From: Gardnerella vaginalis ATCC 14018 = JCM 11026
GTDB taxonomy: Bacteria; Actinomycetota; Actinomycetes; Actinomycetales; Bifidobacteriaceae
Assembly (NCBI RefSeq): GCF_001042655.1
Contig: NZ_AP012332.1
Location: 1,302,001 to 1,366,000, forward strand
Length of the DNA: 64,000 nt
Direction of reading: 5' to 3'
The notes beneath the pieces are model-generated. The model saw only the letters and a program-made list of their open reading frames with translations, searched no databases and had not been told where the DNA came from. The number at the start of each line of letters is the position of its first letter. The first letter of the stretch is position 1. Position numbers and translations under genes: made by a program. This document shows, piece by piece, positions 1-9,383 of this stretch.

Positions 1-3000
1 GCCATCAACAGCAGTCTTGATATCAGACGGCTTGGTTGCTTTGTTTACAGTGTCTTTAGCACCATTGATTGCAGTCTTGGCAGCTTCAACCTTCTGCTTA
101 ACAGCTTCTTTCTGAGTCTCATTCAAGCCATTTTCAGCGTCGGTCAGCTGCTGCAAAAGCGCATCAAGCTTGGCAAGACCAGAATTCTTAGCATTTTCTT
201 CGTTAATTGCGTTCTGGCGCTTGGCTGTGTCAAGAGCATTCTTAATCTCTTCTGCGGTGGCAGCAGGATTCGTCTTTGCAAGAGCAGTTTCCAAATCGGT
301 GAGCGTTGAATCCTTACCCGACTTTGTACCGAGCAACTCGTTAAGAGCAGCATCATCGGCGTGGGTTGTATCGGTTTTACCCTCAGCACCCGTACCATGA
401 TCAAGGAATGGTAACTCATCCTTAATAGCTTTGCGAGCAGCATTTCGAGCTTGAGCTTCGTTAACAATCTGCTGAACTTCTTCAGGAGTCTTAGCACCAG
501 ACTTGGAAGTATCACCACTCTTCCCATTCAGCTTTTCCTTGAGCTTATCCTTTTCATCTTGAGTTAAATCACTAAGACCATCAATAGTGTCGTTAGCACT
601 CTTCTTATCCTTAGTGGTTTGCTCTTCTTGCTTCTTTTCGCGCTCCTTCTTATCCTTTTCTTTTTGCTCGTTTTCGCGCTTTTCCTTTTCTTCTTTTTCC
701 TTCTTCTTAATGTCTTCAGGCTTTACATTATTCTTACCAGCCTGATCATTAGCCTGCTTGAGGATATTCTGAATCTGCTCCTTTGTAGTAGCATTTTCAA
801 TCTGCTTCTTGTAATCTTCCTTCTGCTTATCAGTAAGCTTTGGATTACGATTAATAAGCTCCTTCGCCTGCTCTTTAAACTTCTTGAGATCATCAGCAGA
901 TGGGGTTGAGGTTTGATCCTTAGGCTTAGGAGTAAACAAATCAGCTTTCTTAATTCGAATCAGTTCTTCCGCATGACTATCGGTAGAGCCTGCTTTCCAG
1001 CCGCGAACAACTAAATCACCACTAGAATCAATACCAACACTCGTCACACCACCTGCTTGCTTATCTCCAGTGTAAATATTCAAACCGGATGTTCCAGCAG
1101 CAGGAGTTAAGTTATATGTGTTTGCATTGTTGCCAGAAAGAACAGTAGCACTCTTAGAATAAGCATTCGCGAGCTTTGACCAGTCAGTCGTCGTATAGTT
1201 CTTCTTCAAGAACTGCTCTACAACAATCTTCTTGTAATCATCATCAGTTAAATCACCCTCGTGATCCAACGTCAACTTCTCAAAATTGTACGTATACTCA
1301 ACTGGCTTTGGCTTCTGATAATCAGCAATCTTCTTGATAAGCTCACGAAGAGCTTTCTCATTATTCATGCCATCAATATCTGTGTCAGTAGCTTTTAGAG
1401 TGGTTATAGCATCATCTGTTAACTCTCCAGCTTGCTTTCGCTGGTCACGAAGCTGCTTAGCAAGCTATTTCAATTTTTCAACGGTGTTGTCCGTAGGAGT
1501 CTGGCTTCCACTATTTGGAGCATACAAATCATCTGCTGAAATAATAAATAATGGGGTCTCAGTTGATACGTCAATATTAGCGTCATCCTGGTCTGCATAC
1601 TGATAACCAGTAACTGTTAATCCATTATCACTATTTACACTAATTGATGTGACTCTTCCATTACCATTGTTATATGGTTCAAGATTTGTTGTACCGGCTT
1701 TCGCTGTCCAGTTTTTACCAACAGCTACGTTACTAGTAACACTTGCTAATTCTTGTTCAGTCCAACCAGTGTAATTATCTTTAACAAACTGCTTTAATGC
1801 TTTAGCAGCTTCTTGAGGCTTTACATCAGAAACCTTGGATTCATTAATTTGAGTCTTAGTAACAAAATATTTATAAGTATTTTTGTTGTTGTTAGGGTCA
1901 GTATCAGTCTTGCTCGTAGGCGTCTGCTGCGTAGGATTCTGGGTACCAGTTCCAGTTACCTCCTTTTTATAGAAGATTCCGATTGGATAAACCTTATCCT
2001 CATATCCATCAGCCTTGAAAGTCACGGTACCATCCGCAATACTAATCGTTGCAGATGTTATAGTCACAGACTTACTAGGATCGTTCGCATCTTTTGCAGT
2101 ACGACCCTTTAACTGATTTTGAAGTGTTGTAATTAAACCTGGAGCAACAGTAGCATGCTTATCAAATGGATCAAATTTTACCTGAGCAGGTGCATCCGGC
2201 AAATCAACCGTGAACGTCTTCTTTTCTTCAGCTGGCTTTGGAGTTGGCGGCTTTGGAGTAGGAGTTTGCTCAGCAGCCTTTTGCTTTAGGAATTGCCAAG
2301 AAGGAATCTCTGTTGTTGAACCGTCTGCCCAGGTGATGATGGCATTCTTGAAGTCTTTATCAAAGCTTACAGGAGTTTTATCGTCTTTCTTAGCTGCAAT
2401 ATAGACATCCAAGTCAGCGTTTGCTTTATCGAAAGCATCGGTTACTTGCTTTTTCTCCGTGTCAGTCAATTTTGAAAGATTCTCAACCTCAATCGCATCC
2501 GGCACAACGTAAGGCGCCCAGTCGGAGATTTTTGGTCCTTGTAACACCAAATCTGTAGAAGGAATAGTAAGCTCTGATCCATCAGCATAAGTAACTTTTG
2601 CGCTGCCGTCTTCTTGAACGCGAATTTCATACTGACTATTAGTTTGCTTCACATGCTTCAAGAACTCGTTTGGAGATGAACCACCATTAGCATCAATAAT
2701 CGCTTGACGAATTTTAGTTTTTTCATCAGAAGTAAGATTCTTCAAATTCACTACAGGCGTGCGCTCAGGCATGACTGGCTTGTACTTATCTTTATCAGTC
2801 TCGTCTTTAGAAACAAGCAAGCTAGCTGGCATAGTGCGAGTCGTCTTATCTTTAAAGGTGATAGTTGCAGAGCCGTCCTTATTCACAACAACACCATTAT
2901 CAGCAACTAATTCTTTGAAGTACTTGGTGTTTTCATTCGCTTTTGTGATTTTTTCTTTAATTGCTTTCTGTTCCGCATCCTGCAAATTAGAAGGATCCTT

Positions 3001-3955
3001 AACCTTCGTAACCTCTGGATACACAAGCTTCAAATGGTCCGCAATCTTTGGAGTATTGTGCTTTTGACCAACAGCATAGTGCCAGTTACCAGCAAAACGA
3101 TACACGCCAGCAGCAAAACGAAGCGGATTCTCATCGCGCTTCTGCCAAGCATCATCCGTCATCTCGCCAACGTAAGTCATGTCATAGAAGCGCTGACCTG
3201 CCGACTCCCAGTCTACAAAAATGCCCTGTAAGCCGTCGGTTTCCTTCTGATAATCACCCCACTGACCCTCAGTATTTCCAGCGTTATCGTAACTTCCGCC
3301 ATTAAGACCAAGCAGCTGCTTCCACCCCTTATTTGCAAGCACATTTTGCTCATCAAAGTAGAAGTTGGAGATGCTTTTCCACTGCTTTGGAGTAGGATAT
3401 GTTTTCTTAGACACAACGCCGTAGCCGTTTGTATCTGTAAACGTAAACTGCGAAGAGCCAGTTGGCACAAACGGCTGATTTCCGCGCTGATTTGTTAGTT
3501 TTTCAACGCGCGTATACGTAATATTTTGAACGTTCTTCAAGCCTTTTGGAACGCCATACCACCACATTGGGCGGAATCGCCAATCGTCAGCTGCGCCGTC
3601 TTTTTTGGCACAATTAGAAAGATAATGAACGCGAACAAACTTTCCAAGCGGGTCTTTACCTTCATCCTTGCCCGCCTGAGCATGCTCAAGAGTATCGTAA
3701 TAATCCACTTCTATGTGGAAACGAGCTTCTGTATAACTTGCGTCTGTTTTATAACCGTAATAAATGTTGTTGCCAGTGCCGTCTACATAACCGTCAGCAT
3801 AGGCAGGTGAGGAAACGAATACCCCCCCCCCCAAGCACCATTGCGCCAGTCAACATTGCAGCGCAAACGCTCTTTGAAAGAACTGGCTGAGAATCAGCCC
3901 CAACACCAGAATTAACGCCAGAATAGTGCTTAACTACACGAATCTTCTTAGACAT
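1..3955 (-). pseudogene. Large secreted surface protein with GA-like modules, frameshifted at a G11 tract and interrupted by TAG; runs off left edge
   Basis: The start is ATG at 3955, with GGAG seven bases upstream. With a 10-G tract the first ~54 residues would form a signal peptide: a basic start (MSKKIRVVK), a hydrophobic core including VLGGGVFV, and an AYA cleavage site. As sequenced, the tract has 11 Gs and translation ends at TGA 3796-3794 after 53 residues. The proper frame is open from 3834 to 1468, meets TAG at 1467-1465, and stays open in the same frame to base 1. The mature part has three ~75-residue modules, each with an LT..EK helix and a D/KDGS-type strand, then a proline-rich spacer. 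Two copies of a ~130-residue module follow, one on each side of the TAG. Then come GA-like three-helix modules (LTDKQKEDYKKQIENATT) and a Lys/Glu-rich coiled coil (about 600-720). No anchor is visible because the end lies outside. Ligand unknown; GA modules in other bacteria often bind host proteins. The gene is either phase-off plus a nonsense mutation, or a pseudogene. Confidence 0.8.
3822..3832 (-). repeat. G11 homopolymer inside a signal-peptide coding region
   Basis: Eleven consecutive Gs on the coding strand (Cs on the plus strand) fall in the hydrophobic core of the signal peptide of the surface protein. G10 or G13 would join the start at 3955 to the long downstream frame, while G11 gives a 53-residue dead-end product. 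Tracts of this length are classic slipped-strand mispairing sites. A homopolymer sequencing error cannot be excluded. Confidence 0.85.
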
Positions 3956-4309
3956 ACTCTTACTCCATCATCTTGTTTTTGAATTCTGTTCAAACCAAAT
4001 CACAAAATTCATATAATAAAGTAAAGCAAATTCTACTAATTGTTATATACAATTTAAGATTAATTTGTATGATGAATTTTATGCGATTAACGCGCGCAAC
4101 ACACAAAAATCTCGATGATGAAAATCACGCAATTGTTCAAGCAAGTAAGAGGGCTGGGTGATTCTTGGTCGAACAGTATAAGAGCGGCAGCCGATAGTAA
4201 ACAACACACTGGCTCACGCCTACAAACAAACTTAAACCAAAAAACAAAACAAAAAAGTCAAATCGGAACAACCGCAACAACAGAATACACGTAAGAGGCA
4301 GAGCGTTGT

Positions 4310-4361
4310 GCGAATCGACGACTTCGAGCTGCATAATGCGCGAGAAGTCACTTCGATTCGC
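4310..4361. repeat. Nested intergenic palindrome
   Basis: The outer arms GCGAATCGA (4310-4318) and TCGATTCGC (4353-4361) enclose a second stem GACTTC/GAAGTC. The loop segment (gagctgcataatgcgcgag) recurs inverted near 14548-14566. This element and the next fill most of the gap between the surface gene and the acetyltransferase. The rest of the gap (3956-4309) is AT-rich; it should hold the surface-gene promoter, but no convincing -35/-10 pair was found. Confidence 0.7.
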
Positions 4362-4376
4362 TGAGCCACTTAAGTG

Positions 4377-4464
4377 TAAAGTCCACTGGACTTTATTCTT
4401 GAGCCAAATCACGCTTTGAAGGAGCTTGAAATGCGTTATGCAATTTCAAGCTCAGTCAAAGCGC
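4377..4464. repeat. Dispersed intergenic repeat, inverted copy of 29127-29214
   Basis: The element has a 19-nt palindrome TAAAGTCCACTGGACTTTA (4377-4395) followed by a nested hairpin. The outer stem is CGCTTTGA (4412-4419) / TCAAAGCG (4456-4463) and the inner stem is GAGCTTGAAAT (4422-4432) / ATTTCAAGCTC (4443-4453). The 67 nt at 4398-4464 are the exact reverse complement of 29127-29193. The end of the acetyltransferase gene, including its stop codon, lies inside the element, so the element may also act as its transcript-end hairpin. Confidence 0.85.
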
Positions 4465-5123
4465 TTGGTGCGGTTTACAAACGGCTCACCCGAATATATG
4501 TACAAGTCCTCAACGAGGTCTTTTACGCGGTTCGCATACTTCTCATGATCCTTTTTAGCCCACGTAGCATCTCGCCTAAGCCCGTGATAATCGTAGAAAC
4601 TAACATCGCAAGCCGTATCTGTGTGCAAAAAGTAGCGATTCACTCCGCGGCTGCGCAAATGTTGCATTGTGCGCTTCCACAATCCGCCACCGACTCCGTG
4701 CCCGCGAGCGTCTGGAGAAACAATAAAAAGCTCCAACTCTGCCTGAGTCAAGTCGTTAATATGGCTCATCGCCTCTAACTTGCGCTCAATCTGGCCCATG
4801 CCAATCGCAGAATCCAACGCTTTTGCGTGCGAAGAATCGCCTTTAATAGCCATCTTTGCTTCTTGCTCTTCTAGCATCTTCTTAACTTGCTTAAACAGCA
4901 CTTTATCTCCGTACACGCGCGCAAGCAAAAGTCCCATAAATTTGCCGTTTATCGTTGCAACAGTTCCAAACGTGGATGGCTCTAAATAGTGCAGCACGAA
5001 TCGCCTAGAAAGATTGCGCGAAGCGTCTGCTCCAACAGCATTCGCAATCCCCCATGTGCGCTCGTATTCTTCTATGATTGCGTCAATGTCGTTAATTTTA
5101 ACTGGACGAAACTCAACCGTCAT
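4452..5123 (-). CDS. GNAT family N-acetyltransferase
   Basis: The 223-residue protein has a GNAT fold signature. The acetyl-CoA-binding motif A is visible in LFIVSPDARGHGVGGGLW (V..P..RG.GVG), preceded by a strand that resembles the usual central strand and followed by a C-terminal YFLHTD...YDYHGLRRDA segment typical of the family. The acceptor substrate cannot be read from the sequence. The start at 5123 has GAAGGA at a good distance. It follows the helicase-nuclease gene by 87 bases on the same strand and could be the last gene of that transcript. Its final codons and stop lie in the dispersed palindromic repeat 4377-4464, so the C-terminal few residues may be repeat-derived. Confidence 0.85.
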   Translation of the reverse strand: MTVEFRPVKINDIDAIIEEYERTWGIANAVGADASRNLSRRFVLHYLEPSTFGTVATINGKFMGLLLARVYGDKVLFKQVKKMLEEQEAKMAIKGDSSHAKALDSAIGMGQIERKLEAMSHINDLTQAELELFIVSPDARGHGVGGGLWKRTMQHLRSRGVNRYFLHTDTACDVSFYDYHGLRRDATWAKKDHEKYANRVKDLVEDLYIYSGEPFVNRTKRFD

Positions 5124-5210
5124 TTTGTCCTTCTTTTACTTTTACTAACTTTACTTTTACTAACTTAAATCGGCTTATATTCTACTTTTAGATTATCAAA
5201 AAAGTTGATT

Positions 5211-8200
5211 TTAAAAAGACGCTTCACTCAAAATTTCGTCGCGCGTTTTACACAATGCGTGAATCTCGCGATTTTCCGCACGCGCCTCGCTAACGTAGTA
5301 AAGAGTGGCGTCAATGCATCTTAAATCAACGTTTGTTGCGCGCGCTAGCAGCATCCTATACCAGTCGAGCTGCTCTAGTTTTAGGCGAATATCTTCCGCG
5401 CTTTTTGGCCGCTTTCCCGTCTTCCAGTCAACGATTGTGTAGAGTTTTGTAGTATCGCTAGCGTCTAGTCCTCCTGCAAAAACAGCATCCAAAGTGCCGT
5501 TGATGATTCTATTTGCAAATTCCGTATTATCGATTTGCATTAAAATCGGCATTTCTGCAGCTAGCGGCACTCGTTTTGCCCAACGCGATTCTATAAGCCG
5601 TTGCTTCCATTGATTTAATGCGCAGCTTTGCGAATCTGAATCTTTGCAACTTTGATTAAAATCATCTATAACTTTTTGTCTGTTTTCAGGCGTTTTTTCT
5701 AACGATATTCCATGTTTTACAATGTTTTTCCACTCGTAGCATTCACAAGATTCGCTCGGTGTTGCTGAGTCTACAAACTGTTGCGCCCAAGCGTGGAATT
5801 TTGTGCCCAGGTTTGCATCTATTGAAGGAATGGACGGGATTGGTCTAATGCAAGCCAATAGATTGTTGTAAACGCTTGTTTTTGCATTTTGTGCGATTTT
5901 ACTTATTTTTTGCAACGATGTTACGTTTAGTCTTGATCCGCTAGATATTTTATTCACTTTTTCGGCTAATTCTTCTAGCGAATAGTCGCAGTCATTTTGT
6001 GATGTTAAGTCCGCGTCTTGTATGAAAATTTTTGCCTTATAGAGCAACGATTTAGGGTTTGTGTTTATGGATGAATCGTATACGGATTCTAAATCAGAAT
6101 CGCAGTTTTCTACGAGTTTTGCTGATTCTATTAAGGATTTTTCTATAGTACTGCTCAACGTACAAGGCCATTTAAGTGTTGGCTCTAAACTTGATGAGTC
6201 AGACTGAGGCGCGATTTTGCTAAATTCTGCAGCAAATTCCTGAGCATCGTCTCCAGCTATAAAACCGAAAACATCCTGTTCTTCATATTCTTCAGATTCT
6301 TTCGATTCTGTTTTATTTTCCTCATTTGAATCACAGCGTTGGACTTTGATAGCTCCATTGAGATTTTTAATAGCATTTATTGATTCGTTAAGAAACACTG
6401 ACGCACTGCGCTTTCTGCCACTTTGAGCGCTATCTCCAGATGTAGCTGATCCTGTTAAAAGAGCAGCGAACTTTGCGCGCGTAAGAGCAACATACATAAG
6501 GTGACGCTCATCCATGTGAAGCTGAATTCCGCGCTCCTCACTTTGCGTAAATGGCATAGAATCAACGTTTTGCTGGGATTTATACGCGTTATACACGCGG
6601 CGCGTTTCTTCGCTCAAAAAATCGCCAGAATCCGAAGAATCGCAAGAATCTACTTCTTTAACTGCCTCCGCAAAATCGCACAAAGCTTTGATTCTATCTG
6701 GCTTAATCTCGTCAAAAATCTTTTGCACACTATCTAAACTTTGCATTGCTTTTTCTGGGTGCATTGCCTCCGCGCGCGTGACTGTATGCGGAAAATGCGG
6801 CAAAATGTTGGCATCCACGCGCAATGCGCAAGGCACGCTTGCACCAAACTCAATCGGTATGCGAGCGCTAGCCTGCCCATTATCATCAACTTTTAGCGAA
6901 TCTCCTTGATTACTTGGAAAAGCGCCCTCATTTAGACCAACTACAGCAACAGCAGGCCATTGCAATCCTTTGGATTGGTGAACTGTCATTAGCACGACTT
7001 GCGCTGGTTCTGTTTGAGACGAAGATGAAACAGAGGATCCTGACTGAGAATCAAGATTTTTTGCTGAGTCAATCCAGCTTATTAGTCCGCGCAAACTTAC
7101 GTCCTGCCACTCGCCCATTTCCTGAATATATGTTTCTACAATTGCATTTAGAGAATCTAACACACTACGCATGTCGTCCAGCATGATTTGGTTGCTAAAA
7201 TCCTTGTATTTTAAGGCAGACCCCACTGCTGTATCTATGTCTACATTAAGAGCTTGAACAGCGGCTTGCATTACGTTTGTTAGCGAGTTTCTTTGTATGC
7301 CTTCTACATTATGTAGGATTTTACTAAGTCTTTTTACTGCATCAAATCCTCCAATGCTAAGTTTTTGCTGCATTTGATTAACCCACTGGTCGTTTTTTGT
7401 GGAAAAATCACGCATTATTAGGTCTGCTAAATAAACTCCGCCATAAATATTTATGACTTGCCCAGATATTTCCCCACTATTCGCCTTGTTTCTAAGATTG
7501 CGAACGGCAGAATCCCACTGACTTTTAGGAAGATCTGCTTCTAATAATCCTGCCGACGAGTAAATGTTGTAAAGATATTCCGTGTTGGCGCTATTTGCGA
7601 TTGCAGCTAATGCCCCCAAATCATCGGTAGATAGCGCAAAACGAGGTGTGGCTAGAAGTCGCATAAGTGAGTTTGAGTCGCTGTGATCTTGCACTACTTT
7701 TAGGAGGCTTAACACATCTTTAACTGCTGGCTTTTCGATTAACGATGAGTATCCTACTATGCTTGTTCTTATACCTGCTGATTCTAATTTTTCAGCATAT
7801 TTTGGCATATTTGCTTTACTTCTAAAAAGAATTGCAAGTTGCGGCTCAAGCGGATTTTCGCCATATTTTTCAACGATTTTCTTAGCGAATCGCACTACTG
7901 CATCAATTTCTTCTGCCTGAGATGGCATAAATAGCGCTGCAATCGTGCCATTTGATGCATCCTCTTTTGGCTTTAAAGTTTCTACTTGCACTTCGCGATC
8001 GTCAATGCTGCTAAATCTACGACTTGCGTTTTGCGTTGAATTATCGCCATTTTCTCCGCGCATCGGCTCAGTTAGTGCGTTTGCAACTTTTAGTATAAAA
8101 AGCGAGTTTCTGCGTGTAACAGTTAGCGAATATTTGTTTTGTTTGTTTATATTAAAGTCTTGTTCAAATTTGCAGAAAGCTCCTGTAGACGCTCCTCTAA

Positions 8201-9383
8201 ACGAGTAGATTGCTTGGAATGGGTCTCCTACTGCCATAACGTGTGTACGCTTTGACGCCGCAAAATCGCCATCATTATCGCCACCATTCTCCGCATCATT
8301 CTCCGCATCATTCTCCGCATGAAACAGCGTATTTATAAGCATTGCTTGCGTTGTAGAAGTATCTTGATATTCGTCTAAAAGAACTTGCGAATATTGATTC
8401 CTGTATTGCGCACAAATCGAAGGAAAATGTGTAACCAAATAGTAGGCTGCGATTGTAAAATCGCTAAATTGTGCCATGTTTACGCGCTTTTTTTCAGCGT
8501 CAAATTGCAAAACAAGATCTAACAGTATGTCTCTTTTTACACATGAGTTGTATAGGTTCACGCAAAGTTGCAAGCATGAATCATCCCAATATTTTTCGTA
8601 TTTTTTACACGCTTGTTTAAATTTTTCTGAAGATGTTTTTGTAACGTCTTCCGCACTCATTCCAGCAGTTTTTTTGACTTTTTTGTATTTTGGTATTGCT
8701 GGTGATTTAGCAGGTAATGGCGATTCGACTTTCTTGTTTCCTATGACATTTTTTAAGTGTTCTGCAAACTCGTTATTCCACTCTCGTATTTTTTGTACTG
8801 CTTGAGGCACACTGGAACAAGTGTTTCCTTGCGCATCTACACCTATCATTGAGCATGATATTTCAGCACAAAGTTTCATAACATCTGAACATAACGTGTC
8901 AAAATCATATAATTTGTTTAAATTTTTATTGTGATTTTGTGGATTATCTAAATATTTTCCGATTATACTTTTTATGATTTCCATCGCGCCAGCATCGCTT
9001 AATGGCATTGTGTTTTGATTAAAGCCAACCAAAAGCCCGTATCTTCTTACGATTGATTGAAAGAACGCGTCGTACGTCATCACTTCTGGCTTTAAGAATG
9101 ACTTTGCGCCATTTGCACCGCTTGCACTCACCTCTGCAGAAACGCGACTTAGCAATTCCGCAGCCGCCTTATTTGTAAAGGTTAATCCCAATATGGACTC
9201 TGGCGGAACTTTGCTTTTAATTAAATGTATTACGCGGCGAGTCATAGTGTATGTTTTGCCGCTGCCAGCTCCAGCAACTATTAGAACGTCCTGATTAATC
9301 GGCGCTTCTATAACGTTTTTTTGCTCTAAACTTGGAGCACTATTAGGCGTGGATTTTACGGCGTTAACGTTGTTATTATTCAT
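5211..9383 (-). CDS. UvrD/PcrA-type helicase with C-terminal PD-(D/E)XK nuclease (AdnB-like subunit)
   Basis: This ~1,390-residue SF1A helicase has a complete motor. It shows Walker A GAGSGKT (residues 38-44), motif II LLDEYQDTS, motif III GDPFQAIYSFRGA, motif V MTVHQSKGLQW and motif VI YVALTRAK. The C-terminal part has the RecB-type nuclease signature: GTKFHAW, GTLDAVF and YTIVDWKTGK. With the gene upstream it forms a pair like mycobacterial AdnA-AdnB, which resects double-strand breaks for recombination. The preferred start is ATG 9383, with GAAGG five bases upstream; a TTG at 9395 is in frame. The start overlaps the stop of the upstream gene by 8 bases, so translation is probably coupled. 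Long acidic and Ser-rich inserts make it larger than typical AdnB, and one insert is encoded by a 12-bp tandem repeat (8285-8320). The family is firm; the subunit name is inferred. Confidence 0.88.
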   Translation of the reverse strand: MNNNNVNAVKSTPNSAPSLEQKNVIEAPINQDVLIVAGAGSGKTYTMTRRVIHLIKSKVPPESILGLTFTNKAAAELLSRVSAEVSASGANGAKSFLKPEVMTYDAFFQSIVRRYGLLVGFNQNTMPLSDAGAMEIIKSIIGKYLDNPQNHNKNLNKLYDFDTLCSDVMKLCAEISCSMIGVDAQGNTCSSVPQAVQKIREWNNEFAEHLKNVIGNKKVESPLPAKSPAIPKYKKVKKTAGMSAEDVTKTSSEKFKQACKKYEKYWDDSCLQLCVNLYNSCVKRDILLDLVLQFDAEKKRVNMAQFSDFTIAAYYLVTHFPSICAQYRNQYSQVLLDEYQDTSTTQAMLINTLFHAENDAENDAENGGDNDGDFAASKRTHVMAVGDPFQAIYSFRGASTGAFCKFEQDFNINKQNKYSLTVTRRNSLFILKVANALTEPMRGENGDNSTQNASRRFSSIDDREVQVETLKPKEDASNGTIAALFMPSQAEEIDAVVRFAKKIVEKYGENPLEPQLAILFRSKANMPKYAEKLESAGIRTSIVGYSSLIEKPAVKDVLSLLKVVQDHSDSNSLMRLLATPRFALSTDDLGALAAIANSANTEYLYNIYSSAGLLEADLPKSQWDSAVRNLRNKANSGEISGQVINIYGGVYLADLIMRDFSTKNDQWVNQMQQKLSIGGFDAVKRLSKILHNVEGIQRNSLTNVMQAAVQALNVDIDTAVGSALKYKDFSNQIMLDDMRSVLDSLNAIVETYIQEMGEWQDVSLRGLISWIDSAKNLDSQSGSSVSSSSQTEPAQVVLMTVHQSKGLQWPAVAVVGLNEGAFPSNQGDSLKVDDNGQASARIPIEFGASVPCALRVDANILPHFPHTVTRAEAMHPEKAMQSLDSVQKIFDEIKPDRIKALCDFAEAVKEVDSCDSSDSGDFLSEETRRVYNAYKSQQNVDSMPFTQSEERGIQLHMDERHLMYVALTRAKFAALLTGSATSGDSAQSGRKRSASVFLNESINAIKNLNGAIKVQRCDSNEENKTESKESEEYEEQDVFGFIAGDDAQEFAAEFSKIAPQSDSSSLEPTLKWPCTLSSTIEKSLIESAKLVENCDSDLESVYDSSINTNPKSLLYKAKIFIQDADLTSQNDCDYSLEELAEKVNKISSGSRLNVTSLQKISKIAQNAKTSVYNNLLACIRPIPSIPSIDANLGTKFHAWAQQFVDSATPSESCECYEWKNIVKHGISLEKTPENRQKVIDDFNQSCKDSDSQSCALNQWKQRLIESRWAKRVPLAAEMPILMQIDNTEFANRIINGTLDAVFAGGLDASDTTKLYTIVDWKTGKRPKSAEDIRLKLEQLDWYRMLLARATNVDLRCIDATLYYVSEARAENREIHALCKTRDEILSEASF
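8285..8320. repeat. Three perfect copies of a 12-bp in-frame repeat
   Basis: The unit CATTCTCCGCAT is repeated three times and encodes the acidic insert ENDAENDAEN in the helicase between motif II and motif III. Copy-number change would keep the frame and only lengthen a surface loop. Confidence 0.85.

Noticed and set aside
619..909. Leu/Ile/Phe-rich plus-strand open frame suggesting a membrane protein
   Set aside because: It is the antisense of the Lys/Glu-rich coiled coil of the surface protein; AAG/GAA codons read as CTT/TTC on the other strand.
4137..4412. 91-codon minus-strand open frame in the left intergenic region
   Set aside because: Runs through palindromic repeats and has no family pattern.
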